Numbered from the stretch's first letter, positions 30,250 to 38,735 are shown. The stretch: DNA of 64,000 bases from JAIBJN01 sp035762005 (GCA_035762005.1 DASTQA010000035.1:123772-187771); one strand, 5' to 3'. The notes: generated from the sequence alone by a model not told the origin. Program-made: numbers and translations.

Positions 30250-31584
30250 CTAGCCGCGCTCGAAGAGCCGCTCGCGCTCCCAGCCGGTGACGACCGCGTC
30301 GAAGAGCCGCTGCTCGGTGCGCGCGTAGTTGAGGTAGTGGTCGACGACGACGTCGCCGAGGGCCTCCCGCGCCATCGACCCGCTCTCGAGCGCCGAGATC
30401 GCCTCGCGGAGCGACGAGGGGAACCGGTCGGCGTCCGACTCGTAGGCGTTCCCCTCGAGCGGCGGCGGCAGCTCGAGCTCGTTCTCGATCCCGTGGAGAC
30501 CGGCCGCGAGGAGCGCGGCGAAGGCGAGGTAGGGGTTGACGTCGCCGCCCGGGATCCGGGTCTCCGTGCGCAGCCCCTGGCCGTGCCCGACGATGCGGAA
30601 CCCGCAGGTGCGGTTGTCGTGCCCCCAGGCGAGGTTCGTCGGGGCCCAGGTTCCGGCGGCGAAGCGCTTGTACGAGTTGATCGTCGGCGCGACGAAGATG
30701 CCCAGCTCCTTCAGGCAGGCGATCTGCCCGGCGAGGTAGTGCTTGAAGAGGTCGGACTCGCCGGCGAAGACGTTGTCGCCGTCGCGCCAGAGGCTCGAGT
30801 GGATGTGGCACGAGTTGCCGATCCACGACTGCTCCGGCTTGGCCATGAACGTGATCGAGCAGCCGTTCAGGAACGCGATCTCCTTGGCGCCGTTCTTGTA
30901 GACCGTGTGGTTGTCGGCCATCGTGACGGCGTCCGCGTAGCGGAAGTTGACCTCCTGCTGGCCCGGCCAGGCCTCGCCCTTGGAGGTCTCGACGCGCATG
31001 CCCGCGCCCTGCATCCCGTTGCGGATCTGGCGCATGAGCGGCTCGTCGTACGTCGTCGCGAGGACGTGGTAGTCGAGGATGTAGGGCACGGACGGCGTCA
31101 GGTCGTGGTAGTGCTTCGCGTGCGCCTCCGCGTAGGTTTCCTTGAAGAGGTAGAACTCGAGCTCGGACCCGAACATGGGCACGAGCCCGAGGTCGGCGGC
31201 GCGCGCGACCTGCCGCTTGAGCACCTGCCGCGGCGAGGGATCGACGGGGGAGCCGTCGTGCCAGACGACGTCGCAGAGGACGAGCGCGGTGCTCTCCAGC
31301 CAGGGGATCCGGCGGAGCGTGGCGAGGTCCGGCTTCATGCCGAAGTCGCCGTAGCCCTGCTCCCAGTTGGCGATCGCGTAGCCCGGCACCGGGTCCATCT
31401 CCATGTCGAGGGCGAGCAGGTAGTTGCAGCCCTCGACGCCGTGCTCGGCCACCTGCTCCTCGACGAAGAACTCGCCGTGCAAGCGCTTGCCCAGGAGCCG
31501 GCCCTGCATGTCCGTGAACGCGACGACGACCGTGTCGATCGAGCCGTCGGCGACCGCTGCCTCGAGCTCCTCCAGGGCGAGCAT
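30250..31584 (-). CDS. Glutamine synthetase-like gamma-glutamyl ligase (PuuA/GlnA4 type)
   Basis: 444 residues of the glutamine synthetase superfamily. Metal and ATP sites are visible in FGSELEFYLF, GQQEVNFRYADAV and NSCHIHSSLW, and the C-terminal RIPGGDVNPYLAFAALLAAG is intact. Members next to PuuD-type hydrolases join glutamate to an amine rather than to ammonia: PuuA with putrescine, and the Streptomyces GlnA3/GlnA4 proteins with polyamines or ethanolamine. The TATGAC box eight bases before the ATG suggests its own promoter. It diverges from the permease gene across 119 bases. Confidence 0.88.
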   Translation of the reverse strand: MLALEELEAAVADGSIDTVVVAFTDMQGRLLGKRLHGEFFVEEQVAEHGVEGCNYLLALDMEMDPVPGYAIANWEQGYGDFGMKPDLATLRRIPWLESTALVLCDVVWHDGSPVDPSPRQVLKRQVARAADLGLVPMFGSELEFYLFKETYAEAHAKHYHDLTPSVPYILDYHVLATTYDEPLMRQIRNGMQGAGMRVETSKGEAWPGQQEVNFRYADAVTMADNHTVYKNGAKEIAFLNGCSITFMAKPEQSWIGNSCHIHSSLWRDGDNVFAGESDLFKHYLAGQIACLKELGIFVAPTINSYKRFAAGTWAPTNLAWGHDNRTCGFRIVGHGQGLRTETRIPGGDVNPYLAFAALLAAGLHGIENELELPPPLEGNAYESDADRFPSSLREAISALESGSMAREALGDVVVDHYLNYARTEQRLFDAVVTGWERERLFERG

Positions 31585-31592
31585 GGCTGCGA

Positions 31593-31598
31593 GTCATA
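31593..31598 (-). promoter_or_regulatory. Possible -10 box for the ligase gene (TATGAC)
   Basis: TATGAC on the minus strand eight bases before the ligase ATG, with no ribosome binding site between. It is back to back with the permease promoter, so one regulator could serve both. Confidence 0.4.
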
Positions 31599-31631
31599 CC
31601 ACGGAGGGATTCGAGGGGCGAAGGCGAACCC

Positions 31632-31660
31632 TTGACGCCGAAATGGCGGTGGTTTTCAAT
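31632..31660 (+). promoter_or_regulatory. Promoter of the ethanolamine-type permease gene
   Basis: TTGACG (31632-31637), 17 bases, TTCAAT (31655-31660). RNA would start near 31667, giving a leader of about 37 bases with TAGGAGGA before the ATG. Confidence 0.5.
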
Positions 31661-31703
31661 CGCCGCCTGTCATGGCGGGTCTCGCGTCGGGCTAGGAGGA
31701 CCA

Positions 31704-33272
31704 ATGGCTGAGCGTCGGAAAGGTTCCGTTACGTACCGCGAGGCTGGCGCGGAGTACTTCGACCAGCGGAAGCTCCGGCGCCACGCCGGCGTCTGGTCGC
31801 TTTGGGCGCTCGGCGTGGGCGCCGTCATCTCGGGGGATTTCTTCGGCTGGAACTTCGGTCTCGCGTACGGCTTCGGCGGCCTGCTCGTCGCCACGATCGT
31901 GATCACGGTCATGTACTTCGGCCTGTGCTACTCGATCGCGGAGATGTCGCCCGCCCTCCCGCACACCGGAGGCGCGTACTCGTTCTCACGCTCGGCCATG
32001 GGCCCGTGGGGCGGCTTCACGACCGGCGTCGCCGAGACGATCGAGTACGTCGTCACCCCGGCGGTGATCGTGGCCGGGATCGGCTTCTACATGCGATCGA
32101 TCTCGGACGACCTGTTCGGCGGCAGCCCGCCGCTCTGGGTCTGGTGGCTCATCTTCTACGTCGTGTTCGTCGGCCTCAACTACATCGGCGTCGAGGCCTC
32201 GTTCCGCTTCACGATCTTCATCACCTTCGCGTCGCTTGCGATCCTCACCGTCTTCTTCGTCGGGGCGATCGGCGAGTTCAGCTTCGACGAGTACGCGATC
32301 GGCGACCAGGGCTGGTTCCCGGACGGGATCCCGGGCGTCTTCTACGCACTTCCGTTCGCGATCTGGTTCTACCTGGCGATCGAGGAGCTCCCGCTCGCCT
32401 CCGAGGAGTCGCACGACCCGAAGCGCGACATCCCGCGCGGGACGATCTACGGCCTCTTGACGCTGATCGTCACCGGCTTCCTCATCCTCTTCCTCAACTC
32501 CGGGATCTCGCCGGGCTCCGAGGCGCTCTCCGAGTCGGGCGAGCCGCTCAACGACGGCCTGAAGACGATCTTCGGCGAGGGAACCGCGACGTCGCTCCTC
32601 GCGCTGATCGCGGTCACGGGCCTGGTCGCCAGCTTCCACACGATCATCTACGCCTACGGCCGGAACATCTTCTCCCTCTCGCGAGCGGGCTACTACCCGC
32701 ACTGGCTCTCGGTCACCGGCGGGCAGCGGAACACCCCGCACGTCGCGCTCGTCGCGGGGGCGGTTGTCGGCTTCGGGCTGACGCTGCTCCTCGACCAGGC
32801 GCAGACGCACGACTGGATCGGCGGGAATCTCGGCGCCGCGCTCCTCTCGATGGCGGTCTTCGGCGCCGTCATCTCGTACTTCATGCAGACGCTCGCGTTC
32901 GTGCTGCTTCGCCGCAGGCTCCCGAACATCGAGCGGCCCTACCGGAGCCCGCTCGGCGAGTGGGGCGCCCTGGTCGCGGCGGGGATCGCGGCGATCTCGC
33001 TCGTGGCGCTCTTCTGGAATGCGGACTACCGCCCCGGAGTCGTCGCCGTCGCGATCTTCTACGCGATCGCCCTCGCCTACTTCGCCCTCGTCGGCCGGCA
33101 CAAGCTCGTCCTCTCGCCGGAGGAGGAGTTCGCGCTCACCGGCGGGGTGCACGGGCACCCCGAGACGGAGGGCTACGGCGTCACCGAGCGGGAGCAGCTC
33201 CGCCGCGACGCGCCCCCGGTCGCGCCGCCCCCGGAGCCGCCTCCGAGCACGACCCCCACGCCCGGCTCCTAG
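31704..33272 (+). CDS. APC-family amine permease, ethanolamine permease type
   Basis: 522 residues with about twelve hydrophobic spans. The first spans hold GVGAVISGDFFGWNFGLA and the next PHTGGAYSFSRSAMGPWGG. These are very close to the ethanolamine permease subgroup of the APC superfamily as I know it, more than to putrescine importers. A charged loop with EELPLASEESHDPKRDIPRG follows span 6. The cytoplasmic tail (about 40 residues) is Pro-rich. Strong AGGAGG before the ATG at 31704. It is divergent from the gamma-glutamyl ligase operon and most likely brings in its amine substrate. Confidence 0.88.
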   Translation: MAERRKGSVTYREAGAEYFDQRKLRRHAGVWSLWALGVGAVISGDFFGWNFGLAYGFGGLLVATIVITVMYFGLCYSIAEMSPALPHTGGAYSFSRSAMGPWGGFTTGVAETIEYVVTPAVIVAGIGFYMRSISDDLFGGSPPLWVWWLIFYVVFVGLNYIGVEASFRFTIFITFASLAILTVFFVGAIGEFSFDEYAIGDQGWFPDGIPGVFYALPFAIWFYLAIEELPLASEESHDPKRDIPRGTIYGLLTLIVTGFLILFLNSGISPGSEALSESGEPLNDGLKTIFGEGTATSLLALIAVTGLVASFHTIIYAYGRNIFSLSRAGYYPHWLSVTGGQRNTPHVALVAGAVVGFGLTLLLDQAQTHDWIGGNLGAALLSMAVFGAVISYFMQTLAFVLLRRRLPNIERPYRSPLGEWGALVAAGIAAISLVALFWNADYRPGVVAVAIFYAIALAYFALVGRHKLVLSPEEEFALTGGVHGHPETEGYGVTEREQLRRDAPPVAPPPEPPPSTTPTPGS

Positions 33273-33278
33273 CCCCCT

Positions 33279-33695
33279 TCAGTCGTCGCCGCCGAGCTCC
33301 TCCGCGAGGAGCCCGGCGGCGTACGCCCTCCAGGCGACGTCGGGGGCGTCCGCGAGGGCGTGCAGCGCCTCGCTCACGTGGGCGAGGCCTGCCGCCTCGG
33401 CGCGAAGCTCCCTGACCCCCTCCTCGAGCGCGAGCTGGCGGTCGACCGTGCGGAGGTCCTCCGCCATCGAGCCGACCGCGCGCCCGTGGAGGTCGAGCCC
33501 CCGCGCGGGGTCGCCGCCCGTGCTCAGGAGCAGGAGCGCGCGCCGGGCGGCGCCGTGCGCCTCGTCCTCATCGACGTGGACCCCCCGGCCGGCGACCGAG
33601 GCGAGGACGACGAGGGCCGTGGCCAGCTCCTCCGTCCCGGTGTCCTCCACCAGGGAGCGCTCGAGGTGGAGCATCCAGGGCGGCGGCACGCGCAC
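33279..33695 (-). CDS. Hypothetical protein
   Basis: 138 residues, Ala/Leu/Glu-rich and probably helical throughout, with no signal peptide, Cys cluster or known motif. It starts MRVPPPWMLHLERSL and repeats a GDPARGLDLHGRAVGSMAEDL stretch typical of a helical bundle. It lies between the 3' end of the permease gene (6 bases away) and the cyclodeaminase-like gene on the same strand. Unrecognised. The frame has consistent GC codon bias, so it is probably real. Confidence 0.55.
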   Translation of the reverse strand: MRVPPPWMLHLERSLVEDTGTEELATALVVLASVAGRGVHVDEDEAHGAARRALLLLSTGGDPARGLDLHGRAVGSMAEDLRTVDRQLALEEGVRELRAEAAGLAHVSEALHALADAPDVAWRAYAAGLLAEELGGDD

Positions 33696-33716
33696 ACTGA
33701 AGCACGTCCGCCCTCC

Positions 33717-33757
33717 GGGCGACGGCGGGGCGTCGGAGCGATGGACGCGCGTCGCCC
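33717..33757 (-). terminator. Inverted repeat at the end of the cyclodeaminase-like gene
   Basis: GGGCGAC (33717-33723) and GTCGCCC (33751-33757) with a GC-rich 27-base centre. The right arm includes the first base of the stop codon. A possible terminator. Confidence 0.25.
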
Positions 33758-34692
33758 TAGAGCGCCAGCTCGGTCCCGACGCCGTCGGCCCGCGCGCGCT
33801 CGAGCACGACGTTCGCGAAGGCCGCGTCGAGCGCCCCGATCCCGAGGTTGCAGCAGAGGACGCGAGCCGGGACCTCCCGGCGCGCGAGCCCCTCCCCGAC
33901 GCTCGCGGCCGGCTCGGGCCAGCCCTGGAAGTGCCCGAGCTCCCGGTAGTACTCGAACTGGCCGACGTCGTCGGCGAGGAACGCGCCGGCGGCCGCAGCG
34001 AGCCGGGCGCCCGCGTAGAAGTCGAAGTCGATCGGCAGCGCGAGCCAGCGCTCGCCCAGGTGCTCGGGGCCTAGGGGGGAGGGCGGGTCCTCGACGATCG
34101 GCCCCGCGGTGACGACGACCTCGGCGCCGGCCACGGCCTCCTCCCAGCCCGCGGCCGCCTCCACGCGCTCGCCCAGGCGCCCGATCCGCTCGGGGTGGGG
34201 GTCCCAGGCGCGGAGTCGCACTTCCGGGTTGAGTGCGCGCAGGAGCGCAGCGTGGAAGCGGCCCTGCTCGCCGCAGCCGAGGATCGCCGCCTCGCGCCAG
34301 CCCGCGGGGGCGAAGCGCCGGACGCAGACGCCGCTCGCGGCGGCCGTGCGGGCCGCCGTGATCTCGGCCCCGTCCATGACGGCCAGGGGAACGCCCGTCT
34401 CGGGGTCGTTGAGGATGACGAGCCCGGTGATGTACGGGAGCCCCCGCTCCTTGTTCGCCGGGTAGCCGGCGACCCACTTGAGCGCGACGACGTCCTCGTC
34501 CCGCAGGTAGGCCGGCATCGCGTGGAGGAAGGAGTCCTTGCGCGGGTGCACGCCCGGCTTCGGCGGCAGCTCGACCCGGCCGGCCGCCAGCGAGCGGTAC
34601 GCCCGCTCGACGAGGTCGAGCTGCTCGGGGATCCCCGGCAGGAGCCGGGCGACGTCGGCCCGGCTCAGGAAGAGGACGCCGCCGGCGCTCAC
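33757..34692 (-). CDS. Ornithine cyclodeaminase/mu-crystallin family protein
   Basis: 311 residues. Substrate-side residues ALKWVAGYPANK and VMDGAEITAARTAA precede a Rossmann motif AAILGCGEQGRFHAALL. The catalytic Asp region (ADDVGQFEYYRELGHF) is present but not identical to true ornithine cyclodeaminase, so it may reduce an imine or other amino-acid derivative. GTG start overlapping the stop of the LLM flavoprotein gene (GTGA). Function within the family uncertain. Confidence 0.85.
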   Translation of the reverse strand: MSAGGVLFLSRADVARLLPGIPEQLDLVERAYRSLAAGRVELPPKPGVHPRKDSFLHAMPAYLRDEDVVALKWVAGYPANKERGLPYITGLVILNDPETGVPLAVMDGAEITAARTAAASGVCVRRFAPAGWREAAILGCGEQGRFHAALLRALNPEVRLRAWDPHPERIGRLGERVEAAAGWEEAVAGAEVVVTAGPIVEDPPSPLGPEHLGERWLALPIDFDFYAGARLAAAAGAFLADDVGQFEYYRELGHFQGWPEPAASVGEGLARREVPARVLCCNLGIGALDAAFANVVLERARADGVGTELAL

Positions 34693-35567
34693 AGGTACGC
34701 CGGGAGAACCGACTCGGCCAGGCGCTCGACCTGGTCGAGCCGCGGGATCTGCGGGAAGACGACGAGGAGGTCGATGTTCGACGCCGCGTACTCCGCGATC
34801 TCCTCCGCGAGCTTCGCCGCCGGCCCGTGGTGGATCAGCTCGCCGGGCTCCTTCCAGAGCGACCCGTAGTAGCGAAGCGTGTGGTGCGCCCCCTCCTCCA
34901 GCGCGGCGGCGGGGTCGTCGCCGACGGCGACGTAGGCGAGCCCGGCGATGGAGAAGTCCGGCTTCCCCTCGGCCGCTGCGCGTTCGCGGATCCCGGGAGC
35001 GAGCTCGGCCATGGCGGCGGCCCCCCGCGTGCCGAAGAGGAACCCGTCGCCGATCCTGATCGCCCGCTCCATCGCCTTCGGCTGTAGCGCGCCGACCCAC
35101 ACCGGCAGCGGATCCTGGAGGGGAGCCGGGCCCGTCACGCCGTGGTCCCGATCGGAGGACCGGGCGGCGCTCCAGACCTCCCGCATGCGCGCGACCTGCT
35201 CCTCGAGACGCTGCGAGCGGCCCGCGAACGACGCCCCGAAGACCTCGTAGTCCTCCTCGCTGCCGCCCTGGGCGACGCCGAGGTCGAGCCGTCCGCCCGA
35301 GAGCCGGTCGACGACCGCGGCGTGCTTCGCGACGAGGGTCTCGTTGCGGTTCGGAAGCTGGAGGATGGTCGTCGCGAGGCGCGCCCTCTCGGTCACGCCG
35401 GCCACGCCGGCCAGGGTGACCAGCGGATCCCAGGAGTCGTAGGCGGGCTTGTCGATCGTGCCGAGGGTGTGGAACCCGGCCTCGTCGGCGAGCCTCGCCC
35501 AGTCGAGCATCAGCCGACGGTCCGTCTCGAGCGCCATCGTGTTCGGCAGGCCGATCCCGAGCTTCAC
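34689..35567 (-). CDS. LLM-class (luciferase-like) flavin-dependent oxidoreductase
   Basis: 292 residues, F420- or FMN-dependent TIM barrel. It starts VKLGIGLPNTMALE; RARLATTILQLPNRNETLVAKHAAVVDRLSGGRLDLGVAQGG is the strand-helix region that holds the cofactor, and VWVGALQPKAMERAIRIGDGFL follows. The GTG at 35567 has GGAGGG three bases upstream. Coupled with the cyclodeaminase-like gene. Substrate unknown. Confidence 0.87.
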   Translation of the reverse strand: MKLGIGLPNTMALETDRRLMLDWARLADEAGFHTLGTIDKPAYDSWDPLVTLAGVAGVTERARLATTILQLPNRNETLVAKHAAVVDRLSGGRLDLGVAQGGSEEDYEVFGASFAGRSQRLEEQVARMREVWSAARSSDRDHGVTGPAPLQDPLPVWVGALQPKAMERAIRIGDGFLFGTRGAAAMAELAPGIRERAAAEGKPDFSIAGLAYVAVGDDPAAALEEGAHHTLRYYGSLWKEPGELIHHGPAAKLAEEIAEYAASNIDLLVVFPQIPRLDQVERLAESVLPAYL

Positions 35568-35652
35568 GCGCCCTCCGTCTCGTGGGTTCCCTCGGAGGCG
35601 GAACCGCGCCGCCTCGAACGACGACAACGCCGGCGGCGGGTGCATTCTTCCA

Positions 35653-35666
35653 TTACGGATTCGTAA
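35653..35666. promoter_or_regulatory. Probable ArsR operator
   Basis: Inverted repeat TTACG-GATT-CGTAA immediately upstream of the -35 box of the arsR-like gene. The half-sites resemble those recognised by ArsR-type repressors. The position suits autoregulation of arsR and also control of the divergent LLM flavoprotein gene. Confidence 0.45.
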
Positions 35667-35667
35667 G

Positions 35668-35696
35668 TTGACTCTAACGTAAGCTAATGCTTAAAT
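35668..35696 (+). promoter_or_regulatory. Promoter of the arsR-like gene (leaderless)
   Basis: TTGACT (35668-35673), 17 bases, TTAAAT (35691-35696). The GTG start at 35704 lies seven bases after the -10 box, so the message begins at or next to the start codon. Confidence 0.6.
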
Positions 35697-35703
35697 AGCT
35701 CTC

Positions 35704-36027
35704 GTGGAAGCCGCCATGCGTGCGCTCGCCGAGCCGAATCGCCGCCGCATCCTCGAGCTCGTCGCGAGCGGGGAACGCAGCGCCGGCGAGATCGCCGCCG
35801 AGTTCGACGTCACCCGCCCGGCCGTCTCGCAGCACCTGAGCGTGCTGCGCGAGGCCGGGCTCGTCGCCGAGCGGCGCCTGGGCACGAAGCGTCTCTACCG
35901 CACCCGTCCGGAGGGCTTCCTCCCGCTCCGGACGTATCTGGACCGCTTCTGGGAGGACGGGCTCGAACGGCTCCGGCTGGCGGCGGAGCTCGAAGAAGGG
36001 AGGCGCAGTGGCAGTTCGTCAGGATGA
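35704..36027 (+). CDS. ArsR-family winged-helix transcriptional regulator
   Basis: 107 residues. The HTH core SAGEIAAEFDVTRPAVSQHLSVLREAGLV is at residues 25-53, followed by a RRLGTKRLYRT wing. No metal-binding Cys pair, so it belongs to the type that partners with SRPBCC/AHSA1 proteins rather than to metal sensors. Its end overlaps the SRPBCC start by 20 bases. Leaderless GTG start. Likely autoregulated through the TTACG/CGTAA repeat. Confidence 0.9.
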   Translation: MEAAMRALAEPNRRRILELVASGERSAGEIAAEFDVTRPAVSQHLSVLREAGLVAERRLGTKRLYRTRPEGFLPLRTYLDRFWEDGLERLRLAAELEEGRRSGSSSG

Positions 36028-36475
36028 GGCCGTCGAGCGGGAGGTGCGAATCGCCGCACGCCCGGAGACGGTGTTCGATTTCCTCGTCGACCCCGAGAAG
36101 CAGATCCTCTGGATGGGACGGCGGGCGGAGCTCGACCCCCGGCCGGGAGGGACCTACCTCGTCGAGATCAACGACCAGGCGACCGCCAGGGGCGAGTACG
36201 TCGAGGTCGTCCCGCCGAGCAGGGTCCTGTTCACGTTCGGCTGGGAGGGGCAGCAGGCGGGCGAGGGGGAGCACGGAGTCCCGCCCGGGTCGAGCCGCGT
36301 CGAGGTGACGCTGGAGCCCGACGGCGACGGCACGCTCGTCCGTCTCCGGCACTTCGGTCTCCCGGAGCAGGCGCGCGAGATGCACGGCCAGGGCTGGGAG
36401 CTCTACCTCGGGCGCCTCGCCGTCGCCGCGACGGGCGCCGACCCGGGCCCTGATCCCAACCTCACGACCGAGTAG
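36008..36475 (+). CDS. SRPBCC (AHSA1-type) domain protein
   Basis: 155 residues with a START-like hydrophobic pocket fold. EREVRIAARPETVFDFLVDPEK at the N-terminus, RRAELDPRPGGTY, and the C-terminal GWELYLGRLAVAATG helix are the typical AHSA1 features. Translationally coupled to the arsR-like gene, an arrangement found widely in actinobacteria. Ligand unknown. Confidence 0.87.
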   Translation: MAVRQDEAVEREVRIAARPETVFDFLVDPEKQILWMGRRAELDPRPGGTYLVEINDQATARGEYVEVVPPSRVLFTFGWEGQQAGEGEHGVPPGSSRVEVTLEPDGDGTLVRLRHFGLPEQAREMHGQGWELYLGRLAVAATGADPGPDPNLTTE

Positions 36476-36485
36476 GAGGAGACGC

Positions 36486-36734
36486 ATGCCGACCTTCCTG
36501 GACCACCACCCGATGCCGGAGATCTCCGATCAGGTGAGGGAGGGCATCGCGGCGCGGATCCGCTCGGGGGAAACGGACGAGAACGGGGCCAGAGCCGTGA
36601 ACGTCTACCTCGCCGACGGCGAGGCGTACTGTCTCTCGGAGGCGCCCGACCCGGACGCCGTCGTCGCCGCACACAGGGCCGCGGGAGTGGAGATCCGGCG
36701 CGAGGACGTCGTCGAGGTCGCCGCGGTCGCGTAG
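36486..36734 (+). CDS. DUF4242 (SCO4226-type) small protein
   Basis: 82 residues, MPTFLDHHPMP start, with VNVYLADGEAYCLSEAPDPDAVVAAHRAAG in the second half, as in the DUF4242 family. A structurally studied member (Streptomyces SCO4226) binds nickel through His residues; His7 and His8 here fall in the corresponding region. AGGAGG lies just upstream of the ATG. Third gene of the ArsR operon. Confidence 0.75.
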   Translation: MPTFLDHHPMPEISDQVREGIAARIRSGETDENGARAVNVYLADGEAYCLSEAPDPDAVVAAHRAAGVEIRREDVVEVAAVA

Positions 36735-36771
36735 GAAGCGGGAAGGAGGACGGCGCCGCCCGCAAGGACAC

Positions 36772-36777
36772 TAGGGT
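36772..36777 (+). promoter_or_regulatory. Possible -10 box for the CoA-transferase gene (TAGGGT)
   Basis: TAGGGT six bases before the GTG at 36784. The same hexamer is found before thrC. No ribosome binding site intervenes. Confidence 0.4.
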
Positions 36778-36783
36778 ACGCGG

Positions 36784-37929
36784 GTGCCGCTCCTCGCGGG
36801 CACCCGCGTCCTCTCCTTCGAGAACGGCCTCGCGGGGCCGCTCGCCACCCGGCTGCTCGCCGATCTCGGGGCCGACGTCGTCAAGGTCGAGCGCCCCGGC
36901 GACGGCGACGTCACCCGCGGCTGGGACACGATCGCGGCGGGCCTCTCGAGCGGGTTCGTCTGGGTCAACCGAGGCAAGCGCAGCGTCGTGCTCGACCTGA
37001 AGGACGCGGGGAGCCGCCCGGCCGTCGAGCGGCTGATCGAGCGCAGCGACGTCGTCCTCGAGAACCACACCCCGGGCTGGTCCGAGCGGGTCGGCCTCGA
37101 CGAGCGCTCGGTGCGTGCGCTTCGGCCCGACGTCGTCTACGTCCAGATCTCCGGCTACGGCCCCGACGGCCCCTACGCGAGCCGGAACGCCTACGACCTC
37201 GTCGTGCAGGGGGAGACCGGTCTCATCGCCGTGACCGGCACGCCCGAGGCTCCCGCGCGCGTCGGCATCTCGGTCTGCGACCTCGGCGCCGGGAGCTACG
37301 CCGCGGTCGCGACGCTGGCGGCGCTCGCCCGGCGGGCAGCGACCGGGGAGGGTGCGCGCGTGTCGGTCTCTCTCTTCGACACGATGGTCGACTGGCTCGG
37401 GTACTTCCCGCACATGCTCTGGCACGGGCGCGGCGAGCCGGAGCGGAGCGGCGCGCGCCATCCGCTCTTCTGCCCCTACGGGCCGTTCCCGGCCGCCGAC
37501 GGCCGTCGCTTCGGCCTCGCCGTCCTCTCGCCCGAGCACTGGCGGGCGCTCTGCCTCGACGTCGTCGGGCGCCCCGATCTGCTCGCCGACCCACGGTTCG
37601 GGACGAACGAGTCGCGGGTGGAGCACCGCCACCTCCTCGAGCCGGCGCTCGAGGAGGCGTTCGCCGCCCGCCCGGCGACCGACTGGCTCGGGCGACTGGA
37701 GGCCGCCGGCATCCCATGCGGGGCGGTCAACGACGTCGCCGACGTCGTCCGGCACCCCCAGCTCGCGCACAACCGCCTCGTCGCCCGGGTCGACTCGCCG
37801 GCCGGGCCGATCCCGGTCGTCGGGAGCCCGTTCCTCGTCGACGGCGAGCGCCCGCCCTCGGGCGACGTCCCCGGCCTCGGCCAGCACACCGCCGAGGTCC
37901 TCGCCGAGCTCGGCCTCGAGCCCGGCTGA
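36784..37929 (+). CDS. CaiB/BaiF-type (family III) CoA-transferase
   Basis: 381 residues. LLADLGADVVKVERPGDGD and the catalytic Asp138 in NAYDLVVQGETGL are the family III signatures. The C-terminal WLGRLEAAGIPCGAVND is also standard. It moves CoA between carboxylic acids; the acid is not identifiable. It stands alone and converges on the aldo/keto reductase with 11 bases between. Confidence 0.9.
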   Translation: MPLLAGTRVLSFENGLAGPLATRLLADLGADVVKVERPGDGDVTRGWDTIAAGLSSGFVWVNRGKRSVVLDLKDAGSRPAVERLIERSDVVLENHTPGWSERVGLDERSVRALRPDVVYVQISGYGPDGPYASRNAYDLVVQGETGLIAVTGTPEAPARVGISVCDLGAGSYAAVATLAALARRAATGEGARVSVSLFDTMVDWLGYFPHMLWHGRGEPERSGARHPLFCPYGPFPAADGRRFGLAVLSPEHWRALCLDVVGRPDLLADPRFGTNESRVEHRHLLEPALEEAFAARPATDWLGRLEAAGIPCGAVNDVADVVRHPQLAHNRLVARVDSPAGPIPVVGSPFLVDGERPPSGDVPGLGQHTAEVLAELGLEPG

Positions 37930-37940
37930 GGCGCGCCCGC

Positions 37941-38732
37941 TCAGCCGCAGAGCTCCTCGACGTAGCGTCGCTCCTCGGGGCCGAACCACGGGGGCGACCC
38001 GGCCTCCGCGTTCTGACGCGCGTGCTCGGCGTTCGCCGTGGCGGGGATGACCGCGGTCACGCGCGGGTCGGAGAGCGCCCACTTGAGCAGCGCCTGTGTC
38101 CACGTCTCGACGCCGAGCGGAGCGAGCGCGCTCGCCTCCGGTCCGGGGAGGAGCGCGCCCTGCCCGAGCGGCCGCATGACGACGACGCCGAGGCCGAGCT
38201 CCTCCGCGAGCGGCAGGAGCTCGCTCTCGGCCTCCCGCTCGCGGGGGTTCAGGGGCACCTGGATGGCATCGATGCCGCCGCTGCGCATGACCTGCGCGAG
38301 CTCCCCGAACGCGGACGAGGCGTAGTGGGTGGCGCCGAGGAAGCGCACGCGGCCGGTTTCGCGCTCGGCCTCGAGCCAGCCGAGGTGCGCCTGCCAGGCG
38401 ACGAGGTTGTGCACCTGCTCGAGGTCGACCACCGGCCCGAGCCAGTCGAGCTGCCGCTCGAGCTGCGCCCGCCCCTCCTCGACCGACCGCGCCCAGATCT
38501 TCGTCGCCACGAGCGCCTCGCCGCGAACGTCCGCGAGCGCCCGGCCGAGGACGCGCTCGGCGTCGCCGTACATCGGCGACGAGTCGACGAGCCGCGTTCC
38601 GCCCGCGAAGGCGGTCGCCACGACCCTGTCGGCGGTCGCCTGCCCGGCGTCCGGCAGGTCGAAGGTCTGCCAGGTTCCGAGGCCGACGACGGGCACCTCC
38701 ACGCCGGTGCGCCCCAGTGTCCGCCGCTCCAT
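37941..38732 (-). CDS. Aldo/keto reductase
   Basis: 263 residues from the ATG at 38732 (MERRTLGRTGVEVP), the standard AKR opening; an ATG four codons earlier would overlap the hpnC start codon on the other strand. Catalytic residues are the Asp and Tyr of LVDSSPMYGDAE, the Lys of ALVATKIW and the His of LEQVHNL. Shorter than most AKRs, because loop regions are trimmed. It is divergent from the hopanoid operon, so its promoter and that of hpnC overlap the two 5' ends. Confidence 0.88.
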   Translation of the reverse strand: MERRTLGRTGVEVPVVGLGTWQTFDLPDAGQATADRVVATAFAGGTRLVDSSPMYGDAERVLGRALADVRGEALVATKIWARSVEEGRAQLERQLDWLGPVVDLEQVHNLVAWQAHLGWLEAERETGRVRFLGATHYASSAFGELAQVMRSGGIDAIQVPLNPREREAESELLPLAEELGLGVVVMRPLGQGALLPGPEASALAPLGVETWTQALLKWALSDPRVTAVIPATANAEHARQNAEAGSPPWFGPEERRYVEELCG

Positions 38733-38735
38733 ACT
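38730..38735 (+). promoter_or_regulatory. Possible -10 box of the hopanoid operon (CATACT)
   Basis: CATACT seven bases before the hpnC ATG, the same hexamer and spacing as before the YdeI-like gene. It lies over the start codon of the divergent aldo/keto reductase gene. Confidence 0.4.
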
